This document shows, in pieces, positions 17,052 to 26,911 of a stretch of DNA of 64,000 bases (the stretch's first letter is position 1; each line of letters begins with the position of its first letter). The position numbers were made by a program, and so were the translations under genes. The stretch lies in the NCBI RefSeq assembly GCF_900130125.1, contig NZ_FQXY01000009.1, positions 659,760 to 723,759 of the forward strand. Direction: 5' to 3'. A model generated the notes under the pieces. It ran no database searches. It had not been told where the DNA came from and saw nothing but the letters and a program-made list of their open reading frames with translations. Origin of the DNA: Bacteroides congonensis. Lineage in GTDB: Bacteria; Bacteroidota; Bacteroidia; Bacteroidales; Bacteroidaceae.

Positions 17052-18361
17052 GAAAGTTTTTCCGGCAACTTAGTTACCGATATTGGTTCAGGATAGTACT
17101 GACTGTCTGTGCTTGTCTGCTGACTGTCTGGTTTGATTTTCAGAAGGAATATATAGGATTCGGTATCTGCGTCATTCTACTGATTCTAAGCGTTATATGG
17201 CAAATGCGGCTATACCGCCATCATATCAAGCAAGTACTTTTCATGATTGATGCTTTAGAGAATAACGACAATACTTTTCGTTTTCCCGAAGAAGACGGAA
17301 CAATGGAAAGCAGGCAAATTAATGTAGCGCTCAACCGGGTTGGACATATCTTATATAATGTAAAGTCGGAAACAGCGCAACAGGAAAAATACTACGAACT
17401 GATTTTGGACTTTGTCAGCACCGGATTGTTAGTGCTTAATGACAATGGGGCAGTCTATCAGAAGAACAAAGAAGCTCTGCGACTTATAGGATTGAATATA
17501 TTCACGCACGTCCGCCAGTTAAGTAAAGTAGATACCGAATTGATGAACAGGGTGGAAAATTGCCGTCCCGGAGACAAGCTGCAAGTAACTTTCCATAATG
17601 AGCGGGGAACGGTCAACCTGTCCATACGCGTATCTGAAATCAATGTGCGCAAAGAGCATCTGCGCATCCTGGCACTGAATGACATTAATACCGAACTGGA
17701 CGAAAAGGAAATAGATTCATGGATTCGCCTGACGCGTGTACTTACGCATGAGATTATGAATTCGGTCACTCCCATCACTTCCCTTTGCGACACGCTCCTT
17801 TCCATGTCGGAGAGCAAGGACGAAGAAATCAGCCATGGATTGCAGACTATCAGCGCTACGGGAAAAGGACTGCTCTCTTTTGTAGAATCTTACCGGCAGT
17901 TCACACGCATACCGACTCCCGAACCATCTTTATTCTATGTAAAGGCATTTATAGAAAGAATGGTCGAACTCGCCCGCCATCAGAACCCGTGTGATAACAT
18001 CATCTTCCATACGGAGATTTCTCCTGCGGACTTGATTCTATATGCAGATGAGAATTTGATTTCGCAAGTGGTTATCAATCTCCTGAAGAATGCCATTCAA
18101 GCTATCGGTAGCCAACCGGATGGAAAAATTGAGATTCAGGCTTATTGCAATGACACGGAAGAAATACTGATTGAAATAAAAAACAACGGCCCTGAAATCC
18201 CGTTAGAGATAGCGGAGCATATATTCATCCCTTTCTTTACCACCAAGGAAGGGGGTAGCGGAATCGGATTAAGCATCTCCCGTCAGATTATGCGCCTTTC
18301 AGGCGGAAGTCTTACGTTACTGCCGGACAAGGAAACCAGGTTTATCCTTAAATTCAAATAA
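17048..18361 (+). CDS. Membrane sensor histidine kinase, NtrB/NtrY-like
   Basis: A 437-residue kinase. Two N-terminal membrane segments (about 14-30 and 36-52) with almost no periplasmic loop, so it probably senses a membrane or cytoplasmic signal. A PAS-like region follows (about 110-215), then the H-box LTHEIMNSVTPI (H234), N-box INLLKNAIQAI, and the G boxes FFTTKEGGSGIGLSISRQI. It is translationally coupled to the response regulator. The H-box type is that of kinases that pair with NtrC-type regulators. Confidence 0.93.
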   Translation: MRKFFRQLSYRYWFRIVLTVCACLLTVWFDFQKEYIGFGICVILLILSVIWQMRLYRHHIKQVLFMIDALENNDNTFRFPEEDGTMESRQINVALNRVGHILYNVKSETAQQEKYYELILDFVSTGLLVLNDNGAVYQKNKEALRLIGLNIFTHVRQLSKVDTELMNRVENCRPGDKLQVTFHNERGTVNLSIRVSEINVRKEHLRILALNDINTELDEKEIDSWIRLTRVLTHEIMNSVTPITSLCDTLLSMSESKDEEISHGLQTISATGKGLLSFVESYRQFTRIPTPEPSLFYVKAFIERMVELARHQNPCDNIIFHTEISPADLILYADENLISQVVINLLKNAIQAIGSQPDGKIEIQAYCNDTEEILIEIKNNGPEIPLEIAEHIFIPFFTTKEGGSGIGLSISRQIMRLSGGSLTLLPDKETRFILKFK

Positions 18362-18399
18362 TAACAGCCAACTATAACCCCCAATAATAATAGCCGATT

Positions 18400-19068
18400 A
18401 TGATACCTACACTCATCAATAACCCGTTATTCCGTGGTATTACTCCTGAAAGGCTTTCTGCCGATTTGGAAGCAATCAGTTTCCACACCCGTTCTTATAA
18501 GAAAGGGGAAATACTCGCCCGGCAGGGAGATGTGTGCAACCGCCTGGTCATCCTGACCCAAGGAAGTGTACGCGGTGAAATGATTGACTATTCGGGACGG
18601 CTTATCAAAGTGGAAGACATAGCTGCGCCAAGAGCCCTCGCTCCTTTGTTTCTTTTTGGAGAAGAGAATCGCTTTCCGGTAGAAGTGACTGCCAACGAAC
18701 CGACGGAAGTTATCGAACTTCCCAAATCGAGCGTCCTGAACCTGTTTCGTAAGAACGAGCAGTTTTTGGAAAACTATATGAACCTTTCCGCCAATTATGC
18801 ACGGACGTTATCGGATAAGCTGTTCTTCATGTCCTTCAAGACGATTCGGCAGAAACTGGCTTCTTATCTGCTCCGGTTGCATAAACAGCAGCAGCAATTA
18901 CATATCACTCTCGACCGTTCGCAACAGGAGTTAAGCGATTATTTCGGAGTATCGCGTCCTTCCCTCGCACGCGAGCTAGCGCATATGCAGGAAGATGGTC
19001 TGCTTATAGCCGACCGGAAGCATATTACGATTCTCCAAAAAGAATCGCTTATCCGGCTCATTCAATAA
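18400..19068 (+). CDS. hcpR: Crp/Fnr-family regulator, HcpR-like
   Basis: A 222-residue regulator with an N-terminal cyclic-nucleotide-binding-type barrel (about 10-125, ILARQGDVCNRLVILTQGSV) and a C-terminal winged helix (about 150-215, LSDYFGVSRPSLARELAHM). It is directly upstream of hcp on the same strand, and a Crp/Fnr-type palindrome lies in the intervening promoter. In Bacteroidota, HcpR proteins activate hcp in response to nitric oxide or nitrosative stress; I assign this role by context. There is no Fnr-like set of N-terminal Cys, so it is not an Fnr iron-sulfur sensor. Confidence 0.85.
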   Translation: MIPTLINNPLFRGITPERLSADLEAISFHTRSYKKGEILARQGDVCNRLVILTQGSVRGEMIDYSGRLIKVEDIAAPRALAPLFLFGEENRFPVEVTANEPTEVIELPKSSVLNLFRKNEQFLENYMNLSANYARTLSDKLFFMSFKTIRQKLASYLLRLHKQQQQLHITLDRSQQELSDYFGVSRPSLARELAHMQEDGLLIADRKHITILQKESLIRLIQ

Positions 19069-19123
19069 AAAATTCGGGTAATTAATAGAAAATCCGGAGT
19101 ATTAATGAAAAAACATTCATCCT

Positions 19124-19139
19124 TGTAACATTGGTTACA
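19124..19139. promoter_or_regulatory. Crp/Fnr-type operator upstream of hcp
   Basis: TGTAACATTGGTTACA: 6-bp perfect arms TGTAAC/GTTACA with a 4-base spacer, the layout of Fnr/Dnr/HcpR sites. Its centre lies about 42 bases upstream of the start predicted from the -7 element, the position of class II activators. Confidence 0.8.
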
Positions 19140-19161
19140 GAATTGGCTCAAACCTTTCCCC

Positions 19162-19169
19162 TACTTTTG
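19162..19169 (+). promoter_or_regulatory. -7 promoter element of hcp
   Basis: TACTTTTG matches TAnnTTTG, 39 bases before the hcp ATG. The -33 region (GAATTGG) is poor, as expected for an activator-dependent promoter. Confidence 0.7.
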
Positions 19170-19208
19170 CGTTCAATAAACTATAAGACTAATTAAAACG
19201 TAAAAGTT

Positions 19209-20840
19209 ATGAGTATGTTCTGTTATCAATGTCAAGAGACTGCAATGGGTACTGGTTGTACCTTGAAAGGAGTATGCGGTAAAACATCCGAAGTGGCTAA
19301 TCTGCAAGACTTGTTACTCTTTGTAGTACGGGGAATTGCTGTCTACAACGAACACCTGCGCAAAGAGGGACATCCTTCTGAAGACGCAGACAAATTTATC
19401 TACGATGCCCTGTTTATCACCATTACCAACGCCAACTTTGACAAGGATGCCATCACCCGGAAAATCAAAGAAGGATTGAAGCTGAAAAAAGAACTCGGCA
19501 GTAAGGTAACGATTCAAAATGCTCCCGACGAATGTCTTTGGGATGGCAATGAAAACGAGTTTGAAGAAAAATCGAAAACGGTAGGCGTACTTCGTACCCC
19601 GAACGAGGATATCCGTTCGCTGAAAGAACTGGTGCACTACGGACTGAAAGGAATGGCGGCTTATGTAGAGCATGCCAACAACCTAGGTTACCAGTCACCG
19701 GAAATCTTTGCCTTTATGCAACACGCATTAGCGGAATTAACCCGTAATGACATTACCGTGGAAGAGTTGGTACAACTGACTTTGGAAACAGGGAAACATG
19801 GCGTATCCGCTATGGCACAACTGGACAAAGCGAATACAAGCAGCTACGGAAATCCCGAAATCACTGAAGTTAATATCGGCGTCCGCAACAATCCGGGCAT
19901 TCTTATCAGCGGACACGACCTGAAAGACCTCGAAGAACTGTTGGAACAAACCGAAGGAACGGGAGTAGATGTATATACCCACAGCGAAATGCTTCCTGCA
20001 CATTACTATCCGCAATTGAAGAAATACAAACACCTGGCGGGGAACTATGGAAATGCCTGGTGGAAACAGAAAGAAGAATTTGAAAGTTTCAACGGCCCTA
20101 TCCTGTTTACCAGTAACTGTATCGTTCCCCCGCGTGCGAACGCTACTTACAAAGACCGTATTTATATCACAGGAGCCTGCGGACTGGAAGGCGCACATTA
20201 TATCCCTGAACGGAAAGACGGAAAACCAAAAGACTTCTCCGCACTGATTGCCCATGCCAAGCAATGCCAGCCGCCCGTAGCCATCGAAAACGGAACACTT
20301 ATCGGCGGATTCGCCCATGCACAGGTGACAGCACTGGCTGATAAAGTGGTAGATGCTGTCAAGAGTGGAGCTATCCGCAAATTCTTTGTCATGGCAGGAT
20401 GTGACGGACGTATGAAAAGCCGTGAGTATTACACGGAATTTGCGCAGAAGTTACCGAAGGATACCGTTATCCTGACTGCCGGTTGCGCTAAATACCGGTA
20501 CAATAAATTAGCTTTGGGTGATATTAACGGGATTCCCCGCGTACTGGATGCAGGACAATGTAACGACAGTTACTCATTAGCGGTTATCGCACTGAAACTG
20601 AAAGAAATCTTCGGTCTGGACGACGTCAATAAACTGCCTATTGTTTATAATATTGCCTGGTATGAGCAGAAAGCGGTTATCGTATTGTTAGCTCTATTGG
20701 CATTAGGTGTGAAGAATATCCACTTAGGCCCCACTCTCCCGGCCTTCCTTTCACCGAATGTAAAGAATGTATTGATTGAGCAATTCGGTATCGGTGGTAT
20801 CAGTACTGTAGACGAAGATATAATGAAATTCTTGTCATAA
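19209..20840 (+). CDS. hcp: Hydroxylamine reductase / hybrid-cluster protein
   Basis: A 543-residue Hcp. The N-terminal Cys set C5, C8, C17, C23 (CYQCQ...CTLKGVC) holds the cubane cluster. Later conserved residues bind the hybrid 4Fe-2S-2O cluster: [30 protein letters not shown] and the NDSYSL segment. Hcp reduces hydroxylamine to ammonia in vitro and detoxifies or uses nitric oxide in vivo; the protein is cytoplasmic. Length is normal for the family. Regulation by the adjacent HcpR-like protein is likely. A terminator follows the gene. Confidence 0.97.
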   Translation: MSMFCYQCQETAMGTGCTLKGVCGKTSEVANLQDLLLFVVRGIAVYNEHLRKEGHPSEDADKFIYDALFITITNANFDKDAITRKIKEGLKLKKELGSKVTIQNAPDECLWDGNENEFEEKSKTVGVLRTPNEDIRSLKELVHYGLKGMAAYVEHANNLGYQSPEIFAFMQHALAELTRNDITVEELVQLTLETGKHGVSAMAQLDKANTSSYGNPEITEVNIGVRNNPGILISGHDLKDLEELLEQTEGTGVDVYTHSEMLPAHYYPQLKKYKHLAGNYGNAWWKQKEEFESFNGPILFTSNCIVPPRANATYKDRIYITGACGLEGAHYIPERKDGKPKDFSALIAHAKQCQPPVAIENGTLIGGFAHAQVTALADKVVDAVKSGAIRKFFVMAGCDGRMKSREYYTEFAQKLPKDTVILTAGCAKYRYNKLALGDINGIPRVLDAGQCNDSYSLAVIALKLKEIFGLDDVNKLPIVYNIAWYEQKAVIVLLALLALGVKNIHLGPTLPAFLSPNVKNVLIEQFGIGGISTVDEDIMKFLS

Positions 20841-20855
20841 ACCTTTATAAATAAA

Positions 20856-20904
20856 AATCACCCGCGCTACCGTTCATCAATCTGTGGTGCGGGTGATTCT
20901 TTTC
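20856..20904 (+). terminator. Terminator after hcp
   Basis: AATCACCCGC and GCGGGTGATT pair across a loop of about 20 bases, followed by a CTTTTCC tract. Confidence 0.7.
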
Positions 20905-21104
20905 CTTTCTCCAAAAGCGTAAGATTATTTGAATCCATAAGTAGATTGTAGATAATTGAGTATAAAATTAATCTTTTTAGACAATTTAACTACCTTTTTT
21001 GACAAAAATACATCCAAATAGGGGTTTTATTTGTTGTTAATAATGTGTAACTTCGCACAGTGAAAACCAATACGACAATTTTATAACTTTATAATATATT
21101 GCCT

Positions 21105-22565
21105 ATGATATTTACAGCAGAAAACACCTTACTTATCGGTTCTATCTTACTTTTCGTCAGCATTGTCGTTGGAAAGACCGGATACCGCTTTGGAGTACCC
21201 ACGTTATTACTATTCCTTGTAGTGGGAATGATATTCGGAAGCGACGGTTTCGGACTCCAGTTCCATAATGCCAAAGAGGCGCAGTTCATCGGTATGGTCG
21301 CCTTGAGTATCATCCTTTTCTCGGGTGGTATGGACACGAAATTCAGAGAAATAAAACCTATATTAGGTTCCGGTATCGTGCTTTCCACTGTCGGAGTGCT
21401 ATTAACAGCCCTATTCACCGGACTCTTTATTTGGTGGTTATCCGGCATGAGTTGGACGAACATTTATTTACCTATCACTACTTCCCTGCTACTGGCAGCT
21501 ACCATGTCATCTACCGACTCGGCTTCGGTGTTCGCCATTCTTCGTTCACAAAAGATGAACTTAAAGCACAATCTCCGCCCTATGCTGGAGTTGGAGAGTG
21601 GAAGTAATGACCCGATGGCATATATGCTTACCATTGTCCTGATACAGTTTATCCAATCTGCAGGCATGGGAGTCGGCGCTATCGCAATGTCCTTTATCAT
21701 CCAGTTTATTGTAGGTGCCGCTGCCGGATATTTACTCGGCAAACTGGCTATCCGCATGTTGAATAAGCTTAATATTGACAATCAGGCGTTATACCCTATC
21801 CTGTTACTGGCTTTTGTTTTCTTTACTTTCTCCATCACCGACTTGCTGAAAGGTAATGGATACCTGGCTGTATATATCGCCGGTATAATGGTAGGAAACA
21901 ATAAAATCATGCATCGTAAGGAAATCTATACGTTTATGGACGGACTGACCTGGTTGTTCCAAATCATTATGTTCCTCTGCCTGGGATTGCTTGTCAATCC
22001 GCACGAAATGTTGGAAGTAGCTGTCGTTGCCTTGCTGATTGGCGTATTTATGATTGTTATCGGTCGCCCGCTAAGCGTATTCCTCTGCTTGCTCCCGTTC
22101 CGTAAAATAACGATGAAATCACGCTTGTTCGTGTCGTGGGTAGGATTGCGCGGGGCAGTTCCTATTATCTTCGCCACCTATCCGGTGGTTGCAGGAGTCG
22201 AAGGTTCGAATATTATCTTCAATATCGTGTTCTTCATTACCATTGTCTCACTGGTTGTGCAGGGTACTACCATTTCTTTTGTGGCACGTTTACTGCATCT
22301 CTCCGAACCACTGGAGAAAACAGGCAATGACTTCGGTGTCGAACTTCCGGAAGAAATAGACTCCGACCTAAGCGACATGACAATCACCCGGGAAATGCTG
22401 GAAGAAGCGGATACATTGAAAGATATGAATCTTCCCAAAGGTACACTGGTAATGATTGTGAAACGTGGAGATGAGTTCCTGATTCCCAACGGAACATTGA
22501 AATTGCACGAGGGGGATAAACTATTGCTCATTTCCGAGAAATCCAAAGAGGAAGCAATAGAATAG
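21105..22565 (+). CDS. Potassium(sodium)/proton antiporter with RCK_C domain, NhaP2/CvrA-like
   Basis: A 486-residue transporter of the CPA1 type. About 12 membrane segments cover residues 1-395. The family signatures are FSGGMDTKF, SSTDSASVFAILR and ESGSNDPMAYML; the ND pair is the ion-binding site of electroneutral CPA1 antiporters. A cytoplasmic TrkA-C/RCK_C domain follows (about 405-486). I chose ATG 21105; a TTG at 21099 is in frame but less likely. The NhaP2 group exchanges K+ for H+; Na+ cannot be excluded. Confidence 0.9.
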   Translation: MIFTAENTLLIGSILLFVSIVVGKTGYRFGVPTLLLFLVVGMIFGSDGFGLQFHNAKEAQFIGMVALSIILFSGGMDTKFREIKPILGSGIVLSTVGVLLTALFTGLFIWWLSGMSWTNIYLPITTSLLLAATMSSTDSASVFAILRSQKMNLKHNLRPMLELESGSNDPMAYMLTIVLIQFIQSAGMGVGAIAMSFIIQFIVGAAAGYLLGKLAIRMLNKLNIDNQALYPILLLAFVFFTFSITDLLKGNGYLAVYIAGIMVGNNKIMHRKEIYTFMDGLTWLFQIIMFLCLGLLVNPHEMLEVAVVALLIGVFMIVIGRPLSVFLCLLPFRKITMKSRLFVSWVGLRGAVPIIFATYPVVAGVEGSNIIFNIVFFITIVSLVVQGTTISFVARLLHLSEPLEKTGNDFGVELPEEIDSDLSDMTITREMLEEADTLKDMNLPKGTLVMIVKRGDEFLIPNGTLKLHEGDKLLLISEKSKEEAIE

Positions 22566-22612
22566 GTACAATTTATGAATAGATTTGCCAGAACTTCGTT
22601 ATAACTAATTAT

Positions 22613-22692
22613 TTAGGCACGAATTACGCAGATTACACGGTTTTGACTAATTAATCTTTTGAGACCGTGAACTTCGTGTAATCCGTGCCTTA
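22613..22692. repeat. Long imperfect hairpin in the antiporter-ligase gap
   Basis: GGCACG pairs with CGTGCC and GATTACACG with CGTGTAATC; AATTACGCA is unpaired on one side. It is probably the terminator for the antiporter or an intergenic repeat of a type common in Bacteroides. Apart from this and the promoter below, the 330-bp gap 22566-22895 shows nothing I recognise. Confidence 0.6.
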
Positions 22693-22871
22693 TTATTATA
22701 ATAAATATTTGATTTATCTGATACCTCTCAACGTTTCAAATATACCCGCCAATCAGCTTTAAGGAAGAAACGGGAAAAGCCCGCCGTCAGCCCGAAAGGA
22801 ATTGTTCGGTCAGTCTCCGTTAATTAACCGTAAAACTTGAATTTAAAATTCGGTTTACACATATGAAGTAT

Positions 22872-22879
22872 TAATTTTG
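22872..22879 (+). promoter_or_regulatory. -7 promoter element of the acyl-CoA synthetase gene
   Basis: TAATTTTG matches TAnnTTTG. With this promoter the transcript begins near 22886, so the ATG at 22911, not 22896, is the more comfortable start. Confidence 0.6.
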
Positions 22880-22910
22880 CGCAGTTTTTAACTAAATGTG
22901 CAAGAATCGA

Positions 22911-24575
22911 ATGGAACAAGAACATCAGTTCATTGATTATATTGAGCAAAGTATTATCAAAAACTGGGACAAAGATGCCTTAACTGACTATAAAGGAATC
23001 ACCCTTCAATATAAAGACGTAGCGCGTAAAATCGCTAAATTTCACATCGTACTGGAAAGCGCCGGAATTCAGCCGGGAGATAAAATAGCAGTCTGCGGAC
23101 GCAACAGTGCCCACTGGGCAGTTACTTTCTTAGCCACTATCACTTATGGAGCCGTTATCGTGCCTATCTTGCATGAATTCAAGGCGGACAACATTCATAA
23201 TATCGTCAATCACTCCGAAGCCAAACTACTTTTCGTCGGCGACCAGGCTTGGGAAAATCTGAATGAGGATGCCATGCCCTTACTGGAAGGTATTGCTTTG
23301 CTGACTGACTTTTCAGCCTTGGTATCACGGAACGAGAAGCTCACTTATGCCTTCGAACACCGGAACGCTATTTATGGCCAGCGGTATCCCAAGAATTTCC
23401 GACCGGAACACATCTGTTACCGGAAAGACAGGCCGGAAGAACTGGCGATTATCAACTATACTTCAGGCACTACGGGATATTCAAAAGGAGTCATGCTCCC
23501 CTACCGCAGCATTTGGTCGAATGTGGCGTATTGCTTCGAGATGCTTCCGCTTAAGCCGGGAGACAACATCGTTTCCATGCTTCCTATGGGTCATGTATTC
23601 GGTATGGTGTACGACTTTCTGTACGGATTCTCGGCAGGTGCGCATATCTACTTCCTGACGCGTATGCCGTCTCCGAAAATCATTTCCCAGTCTTTCTCGG
23701 AAATCAAACCAAGAGTAATCTCTTGTGTGCCTTTGATTGTAGAAAAGATTATTAAGAAGGATATTCTGCCTAAAGTGGACAGCAAGATTGGCAAGTTATT
23801 GCTCAAAGTGCCTATTGTCAATGACAAGATTAAGTCTTTGGCACGTCAGGCCGCTATGGAAATATTCGGTGGTAACTTTGACGAAATCATTATTGGCGGC
23901 GCTCCTTTCAATGCCGAAGTGGAAGCTTTCCTTAAAAAGATAGGATTCCCCTACACTATTGCTTACGGTATGACCGAATGTGGGCCGATAATCTGTTCCA
24001 GCCGTTGGGAAACGTTGAAGCTGGCTTCCTGCGGAAAAGCAACGACACGCATGGAAGTGAAAATCGACTCACCGGATCCCCAAACCCATGCCGGAGAAAT
24101 CATTTGCAGAGGAGCCAATATGATGTTGGGATACTACAAAAATCCCGAAGCTACTGCACAAATCATAGATGTACACGGCTGGCTGCATACGGGCGACCTC
24201 GGAACAATGGATGAAGAAGGATACATAACGGTTCGTGGCCGTAGCAAAAACCTGCTTCTTACTTCGAGCGGACAGAACATCTATCCCGAAGAGATTGAAA
24301 GCAAATTGAACAACATGCCGTATGTTTCGGAGTCCATCATTGTCTTGCAGCATGAAAAACTGGTAGCTCTTATTTATCCGGATTTCGATGACGCTTTTGC
24401 GCATGGATTGCAGCAGGCGGATATTCAAAAAGTAATGGAACAGAACCGTATCGAACTGAATCAGCAGCTTCCCAACTATTCTCAAATAAGCAAGATTAAA
24501 ATTCATTTCGAAGAATTTGAAAAGACGGCGAAGAAATCAATCAAACGCTTTATGTATCAGGAAGCGAAAGGATAA
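22911..24575 (+). CDS. AMP-forming acyl-CoA synthetase (long-chain fatty-acid-CoA ligase type)
   Basis: A 554-residue ANL-superfamily enzyme that activates a carboxylic acid with ATP and loads it on CoA. Motifs in order: the phosphate loop YTSGTTGYSKGVML, GHVFGMVYDF, AYGMTECGPI, GWLHTGDLG, and the hinge VRGRSKNLLLTSSGQNIYPEEIE. The C-terminal Lys of the adenylation step is probably within AKKSIKRF. Residues suggest a long-chain fatty acid substrate but chain length is not certain. The first of two nearby ATGs (22896) would add five residues. It is monocistronic; a MITE-like hairpin lies 70 bases after the stop. Confidence 0.92.
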   Translation: MEQEHQFIDYIEQSIIKNWDKDALTDYKGITLQYKDVARKIAKFHIVLESAGIQPGDKIAVCGRNSAHWAVTFLATITYGAVIVPILHEFKADNIHNIVNHSEAKLLFVGDQAWENLNEDAMPLLEGIALLTDFSALVSRNEKLTYAFEHRNAIYGQRYPKNFRPEHICYRKDRPEELAIINYTSGTTGYSKGVMLPYRSIWSNVAYCFEMLPLKPGDNIVSMLPMGHVFGMVYDFLYGFSAGAHIYFLTRMPSPKIISQSFSEIKPRVISCVPLIVEKIIKKDILPKVDSKIGKLLLKVPIVNDKIKSLARQAAMEIFGGNFDEIIIGGAPFNAEVEAFLKKIGFPYTIAYGMTECGPIICSSRWETLKLASCGKATTRMEVKIDSPDPQTHAGEIICRGANMMLGYYKNPEATAQIIDVHGWLHTGDLGTMDEEGYITVRGRSKNLLLTSSGQNIYPEEIESKLNNMPYVSESIIVLQHEKLVALIYPDFDDAFAHGLQQADIQKVMEQNRIELNQQLPNYSQISKIKIHFEEFEKTAKKSIKRFMYQEAKG

Positions 24576-24604
24576 TGCAGTTGGACATGGATATTGTCTC
24601 ACAA

Positions 24605-24754
24605 TTAAATGATATTTTTTTTTGCAGACAGAATAATATTTTCTTTAGACAGAAGAACATAAGAACAAAAGATGAAACAACAGTAGTAGTTTAATGACCG
24701 GCAGAAATAATTTTCCAAGCGCAGCCTTTATGTTCTTTTGTTCTTATGTCTAAA
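24605..24754 (+). repeat. MITE-like repeat, copy 1
   Basis: A 150-bp sequence repeated almost exactly, in inverse orientation, at 43313-43461. Its core, 24644-24754, starts with TTTAGACA and ends with TGTCTAAA. Next to these lie TAAGAACAAAAGA and its complement, so the core folds into a long hairpin with an 8-base bulge. No coding capacity. It lies between the convergent ligase and GH97 genes and may act as their terminator. Confidence 0.85.
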
Positions 24755-24785
24755 TAAAATACCCATTTATAATACCAATTTTGAA

Positions 24786-26795
24786 TTAAAGCGGCATGAA
24801 CGAAACAGCCTGTCCACCGCCGGCAGCCATCCGCACAGTCAATGTATTTTCGGAAGTCACCGTCTGCTCTGTTATCTGATAATCCGTAGGATTTGTTTTC
24901 CAGTCCGCTTTTTCTCCATCGGCATAGATGATAGCTTTATACTGTTTTCCCGGTTCCAGGAAATCCAGCTTTATCTCCAGTGTACGCGGCTTCTCGTCGG
25001 TAGCTGCTCCTAAGAAATAATTGTCTTTTGCTTTACGCACGATTGCTACAAACTCTCCCGGCTCTCCTGCCAATGCTTTCGATTCGTCACAATCCGGATT
25101 AAAATCACGGAAGAACTGGAAAGCAGGATGTCCCTCGTAATGTTCTATCATATCAGAAGCCATTTGCAGAGGAGAATACAGAATTACCCAGTTAGCGAGC
25201 TGTTTTGCCAAAGTTGTATTCACACGGCTGTTTCCTTTATCCTGGTCGTTCCATTTCTGACGACGGGGAGAATCTTTAGTCTGTAAGAACAGAATGTCAA
25301 AAGTTCCCGGAGTGTAATCCATCGGGCCGGACAACAGACGGGTAAACGGCAGCATCACATGATGGGAAGGCGGGTTGCCTTCGCTCCATGCATTCCATTC
25401 CATCCCTCTGGCACCCTCGCGAGTCATCATATTAGGCCATGTACGGCGGATTCCGGTATCCTTAATCGGTTCATGCGCATCAAGTGTCATTTTGTGGCGG
25501 GCAGCCGTTTCCACCACTTTCTGATAGTGGTTGACTCCATACTGTCCGTGATGTGAAAGTCCGTCTGGGAAAGCTCCTGCATAACCGGTTTTCAGAATCG
25601 TAATGCCATGGTCGGTGTACCATTGCATTGCATGATCCATCTGACGCTCATAGTTAGGGATATTTCCACCTGTCTCATGGTGGCCGATGATTTCAATGCC
25701 TTTCTCTTTGGCATAACGGACTATCTCGTCAATATCAAAATCGGCATAAGGCTTCGTAAAGTCAAAGTTCTGCATACCGCCCCAACTTTCCCAGCCTTCG
25801 TTCCAACCTTCAAACAAGACGCCTTCTATATTATTGGCGGCTGCGAAGTCGATATATTTTTTAGCATTGACCGTAGTGGCTCCGTGACGTTCGTCCATCT
25901 TCCAGGTTTCTACGCCGAGATGCATTCCCCACCAGACTCCGACATACTTCAACGGGCGAATCCAGTCGGTAGTTTCCAGTACACAAGGGTCATTCAGATT
26001 CAGAATCAATGAAGAATTGATAAGTCCGACAGCTTCGGGAGCAATCTGAATGGTGCGCCAGGAAGTGGTAAAGTGGTTGCCTTTGCGCACCTTGATGCCA
26101 TCGGGCCATGGGGTAAGCTCCGCTTTCAATGTATAGTTACCTGCCTGCTTCAAGGTCATTTCGGAGAAGTCATACAAAGCTGCTTCATGGATGCTTCCAT
26201 ACACGCCGTCCGCCGTTTTGAAAGTAAAGGGAGTATTGGCTGTTTCCACCTCGGAGACAGGTTGTTGCTTATATAGTAATTCATAAGTTTCCGCACTGGC
26301 AGGAATCGACCATGAAGTACCGTCCTGGCGGAACCGGAAAGTGGTCAGTTCATCCGTTATCATCAATGAATCTACTGTGGGGACGTTGTATTCATAGCGG
26401 AACCCTACTCCATCATCGAACACACGGAAACGGAGCGTCAGTTCCACCTGATTCCCGTTAGTCAGGTTGACTACCATTTCATTGTAATGGTTGCGGTTGG
26501 TTTTATTCTCGCCCCAGGGTTGTGTCCAAGTCTCGTCCTTGCTGGTAAAAGTTGTATTCTTTATTTGGAATCCTTCTCCCAAGACAACGCCGTTGCCTTC
26601 CGTGAATCCCATTGCCGAATTTTCAATTAATAAGGAATCACCTACCGAAACATTATAAAGTGGTCTGCCGTTTTCATCTACTGTAAAAGACATTTTAATA
26701 TGACCGTCCGGTGATTTGACTTCTGTTTTCAGACTGCTACACGCATAACATCCCAGCATACACAGAAAAGCTCCGACTAAATAATTTATTTTCAT
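24786..26795 (-). CDS. GH97 glycoside hydrolase, alpha-glucosidase type
   Basis: A 669-residue GH97 enzyme with a lipoprotein-type signal (CMLGCYACSS). The N-terminal beta-sandwich spans about 25-280, the (beta/alpha)8 barrel about 285-560, and a C-terminal beta domain follows. Catalytic-region motifs are YVGVWWGMHLG, GHHETGGNIPNYE, TLDAHEPIKDTG and GMEWNAWSEGN. Glu residues occur where SusB, the inverting alpha-glucosidase, has its calcium-binding and catalytic Glu; the retaining alpha-galactosidase branch has an Asp nucleophile where this protein reads KTGY. An inverting alpha-glucosidase is therefore likely. No SusC/SusD pair is nearby; the divergent neighbour is a response regulator. Confidence 0.93.
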   Translation of the reverse strand: MKINYLVGAFLCMLGCYACSSLKTEVKSPDGHIKMSFTVDENGRPLYNVSVGDSLLIENSAMGFTEGNGVVLGEGFQIKNTTFTSKDETWTQPWGENKTNRNHYNEMVVNLTNGNQVELTLRFRVFDDGVGFRYEYNVPTVDSLMITDELTTFRFRQDGTSWSIPASAETYELLYKQQPVSEVETANTPFTFKTADGVYGSIHEAALYDFSEMTLKQAGNYTLKAELTPWPDGIKVRKGNHFTTSWRTIQIAPEAVGLINSSLILNLNDPCVLETTDWIRPLKYVGVWWGMHLGVETWKMDERHGATTVNAKKYIDFAAANNIEGVLFEGWNEGWESWGGMQNFDFTKPYADFDIDEIVRYAKEKGIEIIGHHETGGNIPNYERQMDHAMQWYTDHGITILKTGYAGAFPDGLSHHGQYGVNHYQKVVETAARHKMTLDAHEPIKDTGIRRTWPNMMTREGARGMEWNAWSEGNPPSHHVMLPFTRLLSGPMDYTPGTFDILFLQTKDSPRRQKWNDQDKGNSRVNTTLAKQLANWVILYSPLQMASDMIEHYEGHPAFQFFRDFNPDCDESKALAGEPGEFVAIVRKAKDNYFLGAATDEKPRTLEIKLDFLEPGKQYKAIIYADGEKADWKTNPTDYQITEQTVTSENTLTVRMAAGGGQAVSFMPL

Positions 26796-26885
26796 AGCAT
26801 ATCTCTTGTTTATATATAGTACAATTCAGAAACAAGAAACACTTAAATGTAAGGCGATTTTCTTTCTCCAAATGCAAAGAAAAAG

Positions 26886-26893
26886 TATCTTTG
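26886..26893 (+). promoter_or_regulatory. -7 promoter element for the OmpR-type two-component operon
   Basis: TATCTTTG matches TAnnTTTG, 18 bases before ATG 26912. A TTG in frame with the regulator lies inside this element and so cannot be the start codon. Confidence 0.6.
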
Positions 26894-26911
26894 CACGTAA
26901 ACAGTACGATT

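Noticed and set aside
26891..26911. TTG at 26891 as the start of the response regulator
   Set aside because: This TTG is part of the -7 element TATCTTTG; ATG 26912 starts a normal receiver domain.
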